NCBI GenBank assembly: GCA_018907035.1
Contig: JACCIC010000278.1
Span: 436,001-500,000, forward strand
Reading direction: 5' to 3'
DNA length: 64,000 nt
From: Sycobia sp. Sy_11
Taxonomy: Eukaryota > Arthropoda > Insecta > Hymenoptera > Epichrysomallidae
The position numbers were made by a program, and so were the translations under genes. The stretch's first letter is position 1. Each line of letters starts with the position of its first letter. The notes under the pieces are model-generated. The model did not search any database, was not told the origin of the DNA, and saw only the letters and a program-made list of their open reading frames with translations. This document shows, piece by piece, positions 19,858 to 31,772 of the stretch.

Positions 19858-22840
19858 GGTATATGGTTTTATGTCCTTTACATGAATTTTTTCTATTAGT
19901 TTCCCATCTGCCCCTTGCAGATTAAATATGGGGAAACTTTCTTTATTATTGCAAATGGCCCACTATATTTTTCGCAAAGCTTTGCATTGAGCTGATTTGC
20001 TTTGTTTGACAGTATGTGTTGATGCTTCAGGACTTGTTCGCCAACACATGGCTGTCAATCACGTCGGCGTAAGTCATAATATTTTCTCTGCCGTGAGAAA
20101 GACTGTGCCGCTTTTATTTTAGCGAGCTCAAGTGCTTCTTGAATATTCCTTATCCTTTCCTTATCCAGCGAATGAAATTTCATTTAGATAATTATCCCAT
20201 GTTTTTTACTGTTTTACTACAGTTTTTACAGTGCGATTTACATGTTCTACAGGATTGTACTGGGGTGAATACGGTGGCGTAGTTCGATGAGTAATTTTCC
20301 CATTTTTTAATATTTGGCGACACTCATTCGAAATAAATTGTCTACCGTTATCAGTCACTATTACTTGCGGGCATCCAAAACGTAATATAATTTGTTCTTG
20401 GATTGCTCGTCCTATGGCAGCACCCGTTGCTTTTCGTAAGGCATGTAGTTCGATCCATTTCGTTAATCGATCCTGCAATACAAGAAGCAAAAAATGTCCG
20501 TTATTCGATTGTGGGAGAGGCCCCACCAGATCAACAGAGACCATCTCCCATGGTTGTGTTACATTTGTCGCGTGCATTTTTCCCGCCAGGGCTGACTGCT
20601 GTGCTTTATGCTTTTGGCAGATTATACACGCGCGTACGTACCGTGTGGCTTCACGGAACATGCCTGGCCAGTAGTAGCTTTTAGCTAATTTTGCTAAAGT
20701 TTTAGCTACTCCTAAATGTCCTGCTGTGGGATCATCGTGGTTTTCTTTCAATATTCGCTGTTTTTTTGAGTCATTTATACATATTTTCCACTCGCTTAAT
20801 TCATTTGTTTCATTAAAATCAAGCGTGTGTAATATGTGCCGATACAATCTATTGCCTTCTATCCTGTAATCCGGAAAATGTTTCGGATTTTCTGATACCG
20901 ATTTATAAGTTTTCTCGTACCATTTATTTTCTATTTTCGACATCGCATTTATTTCGACTGGATTCCGTGATAGTATGTCAGCCACGTTGTTTTCTGTTCC
21001 TTTTCGATACTGTATATCGAAATCCCATTGAGCTAATTCCAGTGCCCATCGTGCTAACCTTCCTGATGGATTATCTAACTTCTCCAACCATTTTAGTGAT
21101 TGGTGATCCGTTACCACCGTAAACGGATAACCTTCTAGATATGGGCGCATTTTCCATATGCCCCACCGCACAGCTAAACATTCCAATTCAGTGACGGAAT
21201 AATTTTTTTCTGCTGGATTTAGTGTGCGACTGGCATATGCAATGACGTTCTATTTTTCTCCGTCTATCTGTGCTAGCACGGCGCCTAGGCCAAATAAACT
21301 CGCATCTGTTTGCAGAACAAAAGGCAGATTCCAATTTGTACATGCCAAAACAGGAGCTTCCGTTAAGTTTTTCTTTAGCTCTTCAAAAGCCGTTGCTTGA
21401 TCCTGTGTCCGTGTCCATTCTGTTTTCTTCTTTAATAGTATACTTAACGGTGCTTCTGTTTTTGACAAATCTTTAATAAAACGCCTATACCAGGAAAGCA
21501 TTCCAAAAAATCTTTTCAATTCCTTTTGATTTTTTGGTAGTGGTATTGCTGAAATTGCTTTAATTTTTTCAGGATCTGTTCGAATTTCCTGTGCATCAAC
21601 CAGGTATCCCAGATACGTAAGTTGTGACCTTGCAAATTTGCATTTTTCTGGATTCGGCTTTAATTTGGCAGCCCGCAACTATTCAAAGACTGTCTTTGGC
21701 ATTTCTTTATGTTCCTTGTATGTCTCGGTGACGATAATTATGTCATCAAGATATGCAAATGCATTTGGTGCCATATCAGGTGTAATAATTGTATCTAGCA
21801 GTCTCTGAAACATTGCTGGGGCAGTATGTAAACCAAAAAGCATTACATTGAACTCATAAAGGCCTCGTCCTGGCACTGTAAAAGCCGTAAAAGGCTTACT
21901 TTCATCTGTTAAATTAATTTGCCAATAGCCATTTTTAAGGTCAATAGTTGATAGTATTCGTGCGCCCTGCAACTTATCAAGAATTGACTGTATTTGTGGC
22001 AGGGGATAAGCATCCTTTTTCGAAACTTTATTTAGACGGCGAAAATCCACACAAAATCGAGGTTTGCCGGCTGTTTTCCTTGCGATTACCACAGGACTAC
22101 TCCATGGGCTGTCGGACGGTCGTATTATGCCCTCCTTCATCATTTTATCAACTTCCTCGTTGATAATTTTTTGCATTGCCGGGTTTCTAGCTCGGTAACG
22201 TTGTTTTAAAGGCGTAGTATCCGTCAGTCGTATTTCATATTTCACACAAGGCGTAGCCCCTTTAATAGAATTAAATTTATTTCCGTATGTATAAATTTTT
22301 CTAAATCTTTCTTTTGCTGTGTTGGTCTTGTAATCCTGTTTGGTTCTGAATACTTGAAATTTGATTTATAAATATATTTCTATTGCTAAGTTTTTTGCCT
22401 TTCAATAAAACGTCGATGTCGAATTTAGTTAAAATATCCATTCCTAGGATAATTTTATTATTTAATTTATTCATTACGAAAAATTCTTGATTTACGTAAT
22501 AATTTTTTATCTTGACTGTGCCTTTTATCCCTTTCATTTCGGATATCAATGCACCGTTTGCCAGTATTGCTGCTTTGGATTTTTCTACCGCAGTCCAATT
22601 CCATTTATAATATGGAATGGTTCGCCACGTGCGGCCGTATAGAAGAATTAACTGAACCTGTGTCAACTAATGCTTTATACTTCTTTTGGCCTATTTTTAC
22701 TATTACAAAATAGCGTAAATCTAATTTTTGTTTGGCCGGGCCTATGATGGTCTGGCCGCGATTTCGTTTCCCGACTTTTGGCATTTGCAATCGCGCGAAA
22801 ATACGCCGTCTTTGCCGCACCGTGTACAAAATTTTCTTTG
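19858..22840 (-). pseudogene. Gypsy pol polyprotein (protease-RT-RNase H-integrase)
   Basis: Domains in order on the minus strand: aspartic protease with ALVDTGS (active site at 22656-22664, frame broken just after); RT with EGIIRPSDSPWSSPVVI, FCVDFRRLNKVSKKDAYPLP and AFAYLDDIIIV (YLDD codons at 21742-21753); RNase H with LQTDASLFGLGAVLAQ and VTDHQSLKWL; integrase with the HHCC region (HLGVAKTLAKL, CIICQKHKA), first Asp in VSVDLVGPLP, second in VTDNGRQF, Glu in NPVEHVNRTVK; then a C-terminal CVGEQVLKHQHILSNKA stretch ending near 19858. In-frame TAG codons fall at about 21679 and 21250; the part below 20206 has further shifts. All catalytic residues are present. It would copy and insert the element, but as it stands it is not translatable. 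Confidence 0.9.
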
Positions 22841-22845
22841 CGCGT

Positions 22846-23798
22846 TTTTACATTGGAAACGTGTATGGCCTTGTTGCTTGCAACGCTAGCAACATTAACT
22901 TTTATCATACGACGTCGTAATTGCCATAATTGCAGTTCGTGATTTCACAAATGATCGATGATTTTCGGAAGTTGATTTTGTTCTATCTCCTTCCATTCTA
23001 TTTAATTTTTCGCGAACGATTTCCACCTTCCCCACTAAATCGCTTACAGAGGCTATAGTTTCTCTTGCAACATATAATTGCAATTCAGGCAACATATTTT
23101 CGTACAAATTATCTATTTGTGTACGAATATCTAAACCTCCGCGACTTCTCATTAACGTACATAAAGCGTTCGCGTAATCTAAAATCGATTCCTTCGATTT
23201 CTGTTTTCGATCTATTATTTGCCTATCCAACTGTCGTCGATCATTCGGAGGTAAATAAAATTCTCTCATTAATTTCTACAATCCCGCCCATGTCGTGATA
23301 TCCCTGGCAAAATTTCGAAACCATTGTTGCGCGTCGCCTCTTAATAATTCCGGTAAGCCCTGCAACAATTGTGCGTCTATTAGGCCGTAGACGGCACGCA
23401 ATTCTGAAACTCCTTCCAGGAATGCGTGAACATTTTTCCCGTCGAAATGGCAATTCCATTTTCTCATCTGGTCGGCTATTTTTGCCGCCGGATTAATTGG
23501 AATATTCGCCATGACTTGATTAGGTGCTAATAGTATATTATTTTCTCCTAATAGTAGAGACGATATATTTTCCAATTTCTCCGTGAGCAATTGGTGCTCA
23601 TCGGCCGTCTTATCGTGCTCTTCTATATAATCTGGCGCGTCGTCTGGCTTATTATCAAAAAATTCCGGATTTTGAATTACGTATCGAACTAATCTCTGCC
23701 GGAGTTGAACAACATTTCCGTCTAAACATAAATTGAATTTTGCTCATTCTATAAGCAGCTGCTCCCTATGAAGCTTATATATCCACGAGACCTTCATT
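22846..23798 (-). pseudogene. Gypsy gag
   Basis: The minus-strand frame starts at ATG 23798 (MKVSWIYKLHREQLL) and runs through a gag capsid-type region (CHFDGKNVHAFLEGVSELR, QLLQGLPELLRGDAQQWF, EFYLPPNDRRQLDRQI) to two zinc knuckles (RCKQQGHTRFQC and FCTRCGKDGVFSRDC). The second knuckle lacks the usual histidine. In-frame stops appear near 23743 and 23276 and a shift or stop near 22900. This protein would form the particle and bind RNA. Its length, about 300 codons, fits gypsy gag. It directly precedes the protease, with pol in another frame. Confidence 0.8.
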
Positions 23799-23961
23799 GT
23801 TTTTATTCGATTATTGACAATACTGTTATCTACTCTAAATATGCCATTCAGCAAATAATTCCATTCAGTATATCAAAATTCAAAATTTAACAAGAATTTT
23901 CAAAATTTTTAGTTTAAAGAGTATTAATTTAAGTACGTCTGTATCCATGAATTTCGCCTGT

Positions 23962-24761
23962 TCAACGCGCCTCGGCCCCGATCGCTCAACATGCCATCGG
24001 GTTCTTTTCACCCCACCAAAGGCTATGTTCTATTAACTTGCATAAACGAGTGGCTCCGGCTCAACCCGCCTCGGCCCCTAGTCACTCAACGCGCCACAAG
24101 GTTCGCTTGTGCAAGATAATTTATTTATAATTTTTTTATGGTGCGTACTATACTTTGGCCTACGCTCAATACGCCTAGGAAATCCAATTCTCACTCTCGC
24201 TAAACCCGCCAGAGTTCGAATTGGATTTTATTTATTTTTTTTTTCTTCTTTTCGTTGCTGGATGGTAGGATCTAAATAAATTTCTATTTATTTAAGAGTA
24301 AGAAAATTTATTTAACCAAATATAAAAATAATTAACAAAAATAAAAAAACTAATAAACTATTTTATCTCGGCATTTGACAACTTAGCCGCTGCTAACGAC
24401 TTATTTAGTCGCGCCATTATCCGGTGTAACAAATAAAATCATAAAATATATTTTGCAGAAATTTAACAATTATTTTTAGCTTAAAATTAACGCTCCGCGT
24501 GAGCGAAATTACAAATTGGATTTATTTTTTTTATTCTATGTGATCGCGTCCCGCCCTGAGTGTACTGAGACTTGTCGCCCGCTATCGTGCCGACGACAGG
24601 TCCTCCTCGAATAGCCAGTTTCGAGGTCGCTGGCACACTGAATTTTCGCAGTCAGTGCGGCTATATTTGAGAATTGGGAGAGAGCGCTCGCTCTCCCCTT
24701 GCCGCACTATACCGCGCCTTAGTACTAGGCAGCGCCGTCGCCACTCGCGAGAATTCGCGAA
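23962..24761 (-). repeat. 5' LTR of the gypsy element
   Basis: Partner of 18421-19179. It has an extra AT-rich block at about 24105-24160 that the other LTR lacks, and lacks a short TTTATGAAG segment that the other has. The differences suggest independent changes after insertion. Confidence 0.85.
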
Positions 24762-25629
24762 TTGATTCGCGAATTATCGCTCGCCGCTGCTCTTCGAGCC
24801 GCCTGCGACCCGAGAACGCTCGCTCATCTTCGTCGCTGCCGGCGCTTTATCCCCGCGCCGCGCAACGCCACGAAGCCTTCGGTGCCCCCCTTCGCCGCGC
24901 CGCGCCACTCGCGACTTCGTGACTTATCTACAATATATAATATTTGCGCGAGACCATTGTCTCGTCGCAAGTTCCTATATAAATAAACAGTTATCTAAAG
25001 TCTGTTTACGTTATGGTTTTCGAAACATAGAAAGCAATAGAATAGCCGTATTAGCGCTTCCCAAGTAAAATTAGGTAATTTAATTCGGAATCAATATACA
25101 CAAAACGATTAAGACATTTATAAGAGTTCTTATTATTAAATAAATTAAATTAAATAATCCTTCTCGGAATGGTTGGATAAAAAAAATTAAATATCGAAAT
25201 CCAAATAAATAATTGAATTATTTATTAAATTGTCGAATTATTCCTCAAACAGAAAATGCATCAAATATGAACAATAATTTTACGTCATCGATGTCCAAAC
25301 ATAATAATATAGGATAATAGACTACAATTTATAAGTAAGTATTTTGTGACAATATTAGACAAATCTAAAATTACACACCAACGCTCACCACTGAACACAC
25401 CAATCGCGTAATCAAGACAATGATTTCATAATGGGCAGGTGAAAATCAACGGTCATGGAACCGATTCATACCGAATATATCTTTCGTATTGAATGACACT
25501 CCTTGTGAATCAACTGGATAAACACCTACTTATTTAAATTTTGATCACAAATTACGTCCGGTAATTAAAGAACGGTAATTTAAAAAATGGTCTAAAGCTA
25601 TTTACTAGGTAATAAAAATAGGATAAAAC
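24762..25629. other. Flank of the gypsy 5' LTR
   Basis: The first 160 bases are GC-rich (Arg/Ala/Ser frames) and may still belong to the LTR, although the other LTR has nothing similar. A TATATAAATAAA box-like sequence follows at 24976. The remainder is AT-rich without frames. Confidence 0.35.
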
Positions 25630-26500
25630 GAATATGGAGTGCATTGAACCTCACAAAAGTACAAATACTACCAAACTTTCAAAAACAGAAAGATTATTCT
25701 GATTTTAAACACCGAATATGGATGCCTAGGATTGGAGAGAAAGTGTTGAAAAGAACAAACGAATTATCCAATAAACAGTCAGTATTTAACACAGAATTAT
25801 CGTCAAAATACGAAGGACTATTTACAGTAATACGTAATATTTTTACCATTATCTGTGATTCAAAAGACGATGAACAGAGGGAAATGAAACACATACATAT
25901 TCGCGATTTACAAGCACTAAAACAAAATGAAAATTTAGATGAAAAATCAGAAGATTTTCCGCCCTGAAAATGAAAATAAATGTAGCAATATAATCATAAA
26001 TTCACAGTCAAGGATGGAACGCCATTCTGTTGAGCTGGAACTCGATCACCGATTTTTGAAGCTAAGTGTGCCATCGAGTGCTGTGGCTGGCATACTAGAG
26101 CTTTCATAAATACATCACCACTAATAACTGTAATTTTACCAAGAATTGCCCATGGACCACACGAACACTACGTATCGATATGTCTATCTATCGACCAAAA
26201 GGTGGCATCACCATATATGTACCTTACAAGTAACTTTCACATGCCACGGATGTGAGTTCAGAAGTCACTTTGCAGTAGTAAAACAACAGATAAATACAGA
26301 AGTAGACTTTGGTATGAAAGCAAGCACTACTATAGGGTATAGGATTCTATTTCATCGAAGATCACCAGCAACACAGCGTAAGAGACAAGAAAAGAGGCGA
26401 ATCGTGCGTTGAGAACGATAACGGATAAGATGGCACCTACAAGACGAAGAACTAAATGACCCTTCCGAATCTGAAGCCATCGACGAGACCGAATAAAGGT
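25630..26500 (+). pseudogene. Gypsy-type pol C-terminus and 3' coding remnant
   Basis: Frame 25644-25967 (107 codons) reads PRIGEKVLKRTNELSNKQSV, LSSKYEGLFTVI and MKHIHIRDLQAL, the post-integrase domain of gypsy pol, and ends in a natural-looking stop. Downstream, 26146-26412 gives a basic C-terminus (QRKRQEKRRIVR) and then DEELNDPSESEAIDETE near 26450. That is like an acidic/basic tail seen after pol in some insect gypsy elements, and this second part is less certain. No LTR, RT or integrase core is present. The sense is that of the host gene. Confidence 0.55.
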
Positions 26501-26529
26501 AAAATTTTCTAAAAGAAATCGAAATCTTT

Positions 26530-27340
26530 CTGTTATTAAATTTAATTTTCGGCCAAACCGATACCTAAATCAGCGGTTGATAAATATATAAGGAAGTCGA
26601 AGTCAAGGCAAGTGTGTACAGCGATATAGTGTGGCTAAAAATTTCGATGATCTACCAGAACGTGGCTCGATATGAAATGTGGACAAAAAAAATGAAAAAA
26701 GAAAAGTGAATCTGTTTTCGCAGAATCCTGATTTAACACTGCGGCAACGACAAGCAAAATTAATGGCAAAAGGTTGAGATGTATACTACAAAACTATTCG
26801 AACCCATTTTCGTACTCATGGCCTAAAATGGCGCAACACCTTGAAGAAGATTCTGTTGACTGAAAAATATGTGACAAAGGAACTTGCTTGGGTGCATGAG
26901 AATATTGATAGCGATTTTGAAAATGTTATTTATTCTGATGAATGTTCTATATGGGCCTGTTGCGTCCGCATATTTGAAGCTGCTTCTCAAAGCAGGGATT
27001 CAGCACTTTGCATCCCTTAATAAACAACCTAAATGCCGAGAAAATGATAAAAATCTAGAAAAAGGCTTTACAGCCATCTACCAAACGATGGTTCATCAGA
27101 AAAAATGAAGATTGGATTCTGCAGGAAGACAATAATCCTAAATACCGCAGCAAAGTCTGTTCTGAGTGGAAGACTCAATCTAGCATCGTTACATTGGATC
27201 TGCCGCCGCAGTGACCTGATACAAACCCTATTGAAAATGTGAGGCCATATATTAAACAGAATCTTCGTGAAAGACGCACACATACTTTGCAGTAGTTATC
27301 TCACCAAATTCTTCGGATCTCCAGATCGTTGCCACTTTGT
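26530..27340 (+). pseudogene. Tc1-like transposase
   Basis: Sense-strand fragments in order: a start like AKPIPKSAVDKYI; LTLRQRQAKLMAKG; HGLKWRNTLKKILLTEKYV; LAWVHENIDSDFENVIYSDE with the second catalytic aspartate of Tc1 enzymes (YSDECSIW at about 26928); and, after shifts, sequence corresponding to TNPIENV near 27222-27238, where the final acidic residue lies. The frame changes at least four times and contains stops, so it is dead. The first catalytic aspartate is not visible. Just past the end, 27442-27470 forms a small hairpin (CTCGGTTTC...GAAGAACCGAG), which may be subterminal. Confidence 0.75.
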
Positions 27341-27597
27341 GTACAATGTACATATAAATCTGAAAGTTTCATGAAATAAATTTTTTTATAAATTAACACG
27401 ACCGCGCTCTAACTGGACAGACAGTAAAATCACTCGGTTTCGTGTAAATCGAAGAACCGAGCCGCGCGAATAATAAAATTAAATATAGAAATAATAGAAA
27501 GCGAAAGATCGATGAATGCCGTGCGGAATCGAAATTAAATTAATAATAAAATAAAAATAATAAAAACAATATTCTATGTTAGTAAATTAGTTCAATG
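27341..27597. other. Spacer between Tc1 and BEL elements
   Basis: It includes the hairpin noted with the Tc1 element and A-rich filler. No gene. Confidence 0.4.
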
Positions 27598-28120
27598 TAC
27601 TTATTTTACCTGCTTGCCAGAATATCGAACTATAGACTTGCAGAAGTTGACTTAGCTTACCGATATTGCTCTTTGCAGCTGTTGAAGTCCTACTTGATTT
27701 ATACACTTTCCAAAAACGAAGTGGCGCAGCCGCTTTTTGGTCCTTCGAGACGGATTCTTGCCATTAATGTACAGTATGTCGCTCAATTGCAGTAGCATAG
27801 ACTACTACGTATAGATTTATACTATACGAGTCCGACTTGGCTTTCCAGATTTTTGCCATCAACGCATAGTATATCGTTCAATTGTAGGAAGATATACTAA
27901 TACGTGTACATTAATGCTATACGCGCTTGACTTCGCTGTGCGTTTTTCTTATGCTTAAATCGGCACGCACAATATATAGCTCATGTATAGGAGTATATAC
28001 TAATACATATAGCTATAGTTTACAGTAACTATATGCGTTATTCTAAGTTTTTCGTCTTTTGTTGTGCTTAATTCAATACGTACAGTATATTGCTTAATTA
28101 AAGGGAGCATATACTAATAA
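27598..28120 (+). repeat. 5' LTR region of BEL element (family B1, copy A)
   Basis: Its first 130 bases (CTTATTTTAC.TGCTTGCCAG onward) are repeated at 29916-30035 in the same orientation. From about 27765 to 28120 it holds roughly four degenerate copies of a unit of about 100 bases with the core GTATATACTAATAC and CAATTG. Gag starts immediately after, so this is the 5' LTR plus leader of the element. Confidence 0.6.
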
Positions 28121-28123
28121 CAT

Positions 28124-29240
28124 TATGACTGAAAAGAGTACTGAAGATTTGTTATTGAAACAAAAACAGTGGTTAGATTTATTGGTGAATTTCAAATCCA
28201 ATACGAAAAACAGAAAGCTGTCGCAGTTACGACCCTAGAGGATTATCGATAGCAGATCACTGTTAGATGCTTATTGGAATTACTTTCGAGTGCGTGACTA
28301 TCAACTCAGTTGCTTCTTGGAGTTACTTGAGGAACTTAATTATTTTAAATTAGATTTTCACGGGCTATTTGATTACTTGTCAACCAAATAATGGCTAAAT
28401 GATCGCATTACAAACCTCGGATGTATTCAGCCTCCTACTCAGAACGTATTCTCAACTACACCGACAACCACTAATTCGTCGCAGGCGTTTTTTAAAAAGG
28501 TAAAATTACCTAAGTTTAATGGCAATCAGCGTGATTGGCAAAGCGTTAAAAACAAATCTCAGTCTTTTGTATTACACGATACTATGATGCCTACTATTAT
28601 TAAATTTCAGCACTTAATCAAAGCATTAGAAGGCGACGCAGCTACAAAATTGAAGAGTTTTGAGTTGGTGAATAAGAACTTTCTCTTGGCTTGGGAGGTA
28701 TTATGTAGCCGTTAGGACATTCAACATCTTCTAAGGAAACTGGTGAGCATTTAAATAAACTACTGCATACCACCTTGTAGAGTAAAAATGTGTTCACCTC
28801 TCTAAAACTGCCAGTTGAACATTGTGACATGATATTTATAGAATTAATTGATAATAAATTGGCAACGTGGACACGACTAGAGTAGGCACGCTTAGTTAAA
28901 AGAGATTGCGATAATGAATTGCCAACATTTGTAGACTTTAAAAAATTCTTAGAGTCTAGTATTCAACGTCTAGATGTCGTCGAGGATTTAGATGAGTTTG
29001 TCATAACTCAACATGGATACAGTGAGAAATTTCGCATTAAAAATAATACCAGAGTTGATAAAAAATCTAGCTCATTTAATAGAAATACGTTATCACCACC
29101 TTCAATTCCAAAAGAAATAACGCTATACCTTATTCCCTGTGTCAAAGACCGCATTCTGTGAATTATTATAAGCAGTTCGCAGATTTTTTACCAGCCAAAA
29201 GGAAAGAATATGTAGCAGAATCTAAGCTCTAATTCAATTG
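28124..29240 (+). pseudogene. BEL/Pao gag
   Basis: Starts at ATG 28124 (MTEKSTEDLLLKQKQWLDLL). The DUF1759-type gag core follows: KLPKFNGNQRDWQSVKNKS, LIKALEGDAATKLKSFEL, then frameshifted sequence, and a C-terminal part HYLIPCVKDRIL. Gag forms the BEL particle. The zinc-knuckle end, the protease and the beginning of RT are missing: homology jumps from gag to RT at about 29240-29260. At least five stops or shifts are present. The copy is in host-gene sense. Confidence 0.7.
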
Positions 29241-29254
29241 TCGAACGTCTAAGC

Positions 29255-29558
29255 TTGTGTGAATCGATTAGAATATCGTTTTGATAAACAATTTAAACAT
29301 TGCACCGCTTACCATGCTTTTATGCAAGAATATGTTGATCTTGGACATATGAAACTTCTACTATCAGATGAATATGAGATTGACGACGGATTTTTTGTCT
29401 CATCATGTAGTATTCAAGCAGGACGGTACCAAAAATATCAGGGTTGTCTTTAATGGATCACTAAAACATAAAGCAGGAAATTCATTAAACGAATTGTTAT
29501 ATTCTGGTTCAAAGCAAAAGGGAGTCATCATTGTTATTACTGTTAGGTGTTCTTTTAT

Positions 29559-29599
<41 letters not shown>

Positions 29600-29625
29600 T
29601 ATATATATTTATATATATCTATATA

Positions 29626-29677
<52 letters not shown>

Positions 29678-29915
29678 TATATATTTGTATGTGAAATAAT
29701 TAAAAATTTTCATCAAAAGCTTGTCGATCTTACTGATACTAGGTGGTAACGTATATACTGGCGTTTTATTTCACTTTTACCTCTTTAAGTTTGCTGCTTA
29801 GTTACTGTTACATATGGAACATTATCAGATCCATTTTTGACAAATATTTGTTTAGTAGTCTTAGCCAATTTAATCGTACATTCACATAAAATTGCTTCGA
29901 GACTACTGTTAAATT
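29255..29915 (+). pseudogene. BEL/Pao reverse transcriptase, split by a TA run
   Basis: Reads NRLEYRFDKQFKHCTAYHAF, MQEYVDLGHM, then after a shift DFLSHHVVFKQDGTKNIRVV and [18 protein letters not shown] (BEL RT fingers). It is interrupted by a (TA)n run at 29565-29690, then continues [11 protein letters not shown] and a stretch homologous to 51520-51700 of copy B (...HSHK). The YADD box is not reached, because the sequence changes directly into LTR-like DNA at 29916. A deletion therefore removed most of pol and joined RT to the 3' LTR. Confidence 0.7.
29565..29690. repeat. (TA)n microsatellite inside the BEL RT
   Basis: TA/GATA run of about 125 bases. Copy B of the same BEL family has only TATATACGTATTCGTATG at the same position, so the run expanded within this copy. 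Confidence 0.9.
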
Positions 29916-30035
29916 CACTTATTTTACTTTCTTGCCAGAATTTCGAACTATAGACTTGCAGAAGTGACTTAGCATACCGATATTGCTCTTGGAAGCTGTT
30001 CAAGTCCTACTTGACTTATTCATTTTCAAACATCG
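29916..30035 (+). repeat. Partial 3' LTR of BEL copy A
   Basis: About 120 bases match 27598-27725 (for example CTTGCCAGAAT.TCGAACTATA and GCTGTT.AAGTCCTACTTGA). It stops where copy 27725 continues into the 100-base tandem repeats. Confidence 0.7.
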
Positions 30036-30044
30036 AAGTGACGC

Positions 30045-30190
30045 ATACATTTTATTTATTTTCGTATTAATTTTTGTATTGAGTATATATTAATTGTTAA
30101 TAGTTTAACGAAATGAGTTTAAGAGTTATTTACCTAAAATACCAACAACTAGATCCAATAAGTTCCTACCTCTTCAGACGAATTCTAATA
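30045..30190 (+). repeat. L2 LTR fragment, copy 2
   Basis: Same orientation and clear similarity to 17415-17545 (TTTAAGAGTTATT.ACCTAAAAT, CCTCTTCA.ACGAA). It carries no primer site or coding sequence of its own. Confidence 0.6.
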
Positions 30191-30883
30191 ATATATATGT
30201 AAATATATGTGGTTATATTAAATGTTTTTTTCTTATCATAAACATTATATTAACACTTATGATGGATACATTAACATACTTAATATGTACATTTCATTAG
30301 CGTATTAATGTGCATACTACTTTTAACCTAGCTAACTATTACTATGTGAATTTATAAAACGAAAAAGGTTAAGGTGAAAGGTATTGTGATATTTAAGTGG
30401 CCAAAGACGCATGGGGCAAGGTTACGATGTTTTGAAAAACTACAGATGATATTTTTTAATCTGGGAGAATTACTCAACACTGCCAGTTGAACCGCCCACA
30501 ATTAAAATTATAACCTTCTGATATAGTACATTATATATGCGTCTTTTTACTGCATGTAGCAAATATTTAAATTCTAGAAAATAACTATCATTTCCATACA
30601 TAGCAGTAGAGTAATGGGCGGGGGGGCAATTACGAAAACGGCAGAATAAGTACACACGAATACGTGTTTCTAAAATTTATTTGGTGGAAAATATCTGCAC
30701 ACTAATGGATTACTATAGTGCTTGACCATGCATATCCGTCACAGGCCCGACGTTAATGGGCGCAATTTTTAATGATGTAGCTATATAATTTTCAATTTAT
30801 CATGTAGCTGCTGCAGCATGATGAAGGCTAAACGTGAACGGACATAACGTAGAAAAAACACAGTAAGTATTGTAAAAACACAG
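30191..30883. other. AT-rich intron sequence
   Basis: No frame of interest. A G-run at 30616-30626 and a balanced patch near 30690-30830 are the only local features. Confidence 0.4.
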
Positions 30884-31772
30884 TAAAAGTTGTAAGACTA
30901 CATGTATAAAAACCGTACTCCGTGCGTCATCTTGATAAAATATTGGTGACTAGTTGTTACAACATTCTTCTATCTCTATACAAAGTTTCAAATTCATCCG
31001 ATTACATGCAGCTATTCAGGAGTCGATTGTGTGGGAGTACCAAAGTGATGTCTTTCATTATTGATGATGAATAAAAGTATCTAATAACATGTTACAAATA
31101 AATTTTGCCTTAAATTTAGTAAAAGTACAACGGAAAAGAAGAAAATGTTAAATGTGACTTATGGTGAATGTGTTATATCTCGCGCTAATACTTTCGGTGG
31201 TATAATGTCTTTGTGGCAGGTACAGCGTTGGTTGAAAACGGCATAAGGAGCGGGCGGCCATGCATCACAAAGAATGACAACATATCCAACAAAGTTGCAG
31301 TTGAGTTAAATAATAACCATAACTCTAGTTGAAGATTGATGGAACGTATTATAAATAATGATTTGAAAAGAAGATGGTGTGCGCGCATTTCGTTCCTCTT
31401 GCGCGATAATACACGAGCACATACTGCGAAAACTAATTTTCAATTTCTAGATAAAGAAATGGTTCCTCTACTGAGCCGCCCACTGTACTTGCCTGATTTG
31501 AGACCCTCTGACTACTTCCTGTTTTCAAAACTAAAAATGGACTTGAAAGCCAATCGTTTTACTTCGATAGACGAGATACAAGAAACTGTGATAACGAAAT
31601 TTAACAGTAATGAAAGAGAAGGTTTTAGAAGCCATGAAGAGACGGAGATCGTGCCAACTTGTGTATTACCTCTAATGGAAACTATTTTGAATAAATAGTT
31701 TTTTGAAAAAATGTTATATATTTATTGCGTTTTTGTATCCCCAGTCTTAAAACTTTTGGAATACACTGTGTA
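30884..31772 (+). mobile_element. Mariner-type element, decayed
   Basis: Outer ends are related inverted sequences: ACACAGTAAAAGTTGTAAGACT at the left (about 30878-30900) and, reverse-complemented, ACACAGTGTATTCC.AAAAGTTTTAAGACT at the right (about 31743-31772). A transposase remnant lies between them. Length just under 900 bases is short for a mariner and fits internal deletions. Confidence 0.6.
31145..31698 (+). pseudogene. Mariner transposase remnant (second subfamily)
   Basis: An N-terminal part reads, across shifts, ENGIRSGRPCITKND (GRP linker of the DNA-binding domain). The open frame 31336-31698 reads LRDNTRAHTAKTNFQFLD with the second catalytic aspartate and LPDLRPSDYFLFSKLK with the third. 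The first catalytic block (GDExW) is absent, so an internal deletion removed it. The words resemble irritans-like mariners more than the 53-kb copy. Inactive. Confidence 0.75.

Larger units (their letters stand above)
18421..24761 (-). mobile_element. Gypsy-type LTR retrotransposon, nearly complete
   Basis: Two long direct repeats (18421-19179 and 23962-24761) flank a minus-strand gag and pol in the expected order. Coding homology covers gag, zinc knuckles, protease, RT, RNase H, integrase and the pol C-terminus. The main pol frame (22245-20206) holds only two in-frame TAG codons over some 680 codons, so the insertion is young compared with the other elements here. The element is antisense to the host gene and lies within its 21-kb intron. 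LTR ends lack an obvious TG...CA, and I found no target duplication, so the outer borders are those of the repeat match only. Confidence 0.85.

Noticed and set aside
19955..20684. Plus-strand frames over the gypsy integrase
   Set aside because: Reverse-complement shadows of the minus-strand pol.
24674..24986. Plus-strand Arg/Ala/Ser frames at the gypsy 5' LTR
   Set aside because: Within or beside the LTR; GC-rich non-coding sequence.
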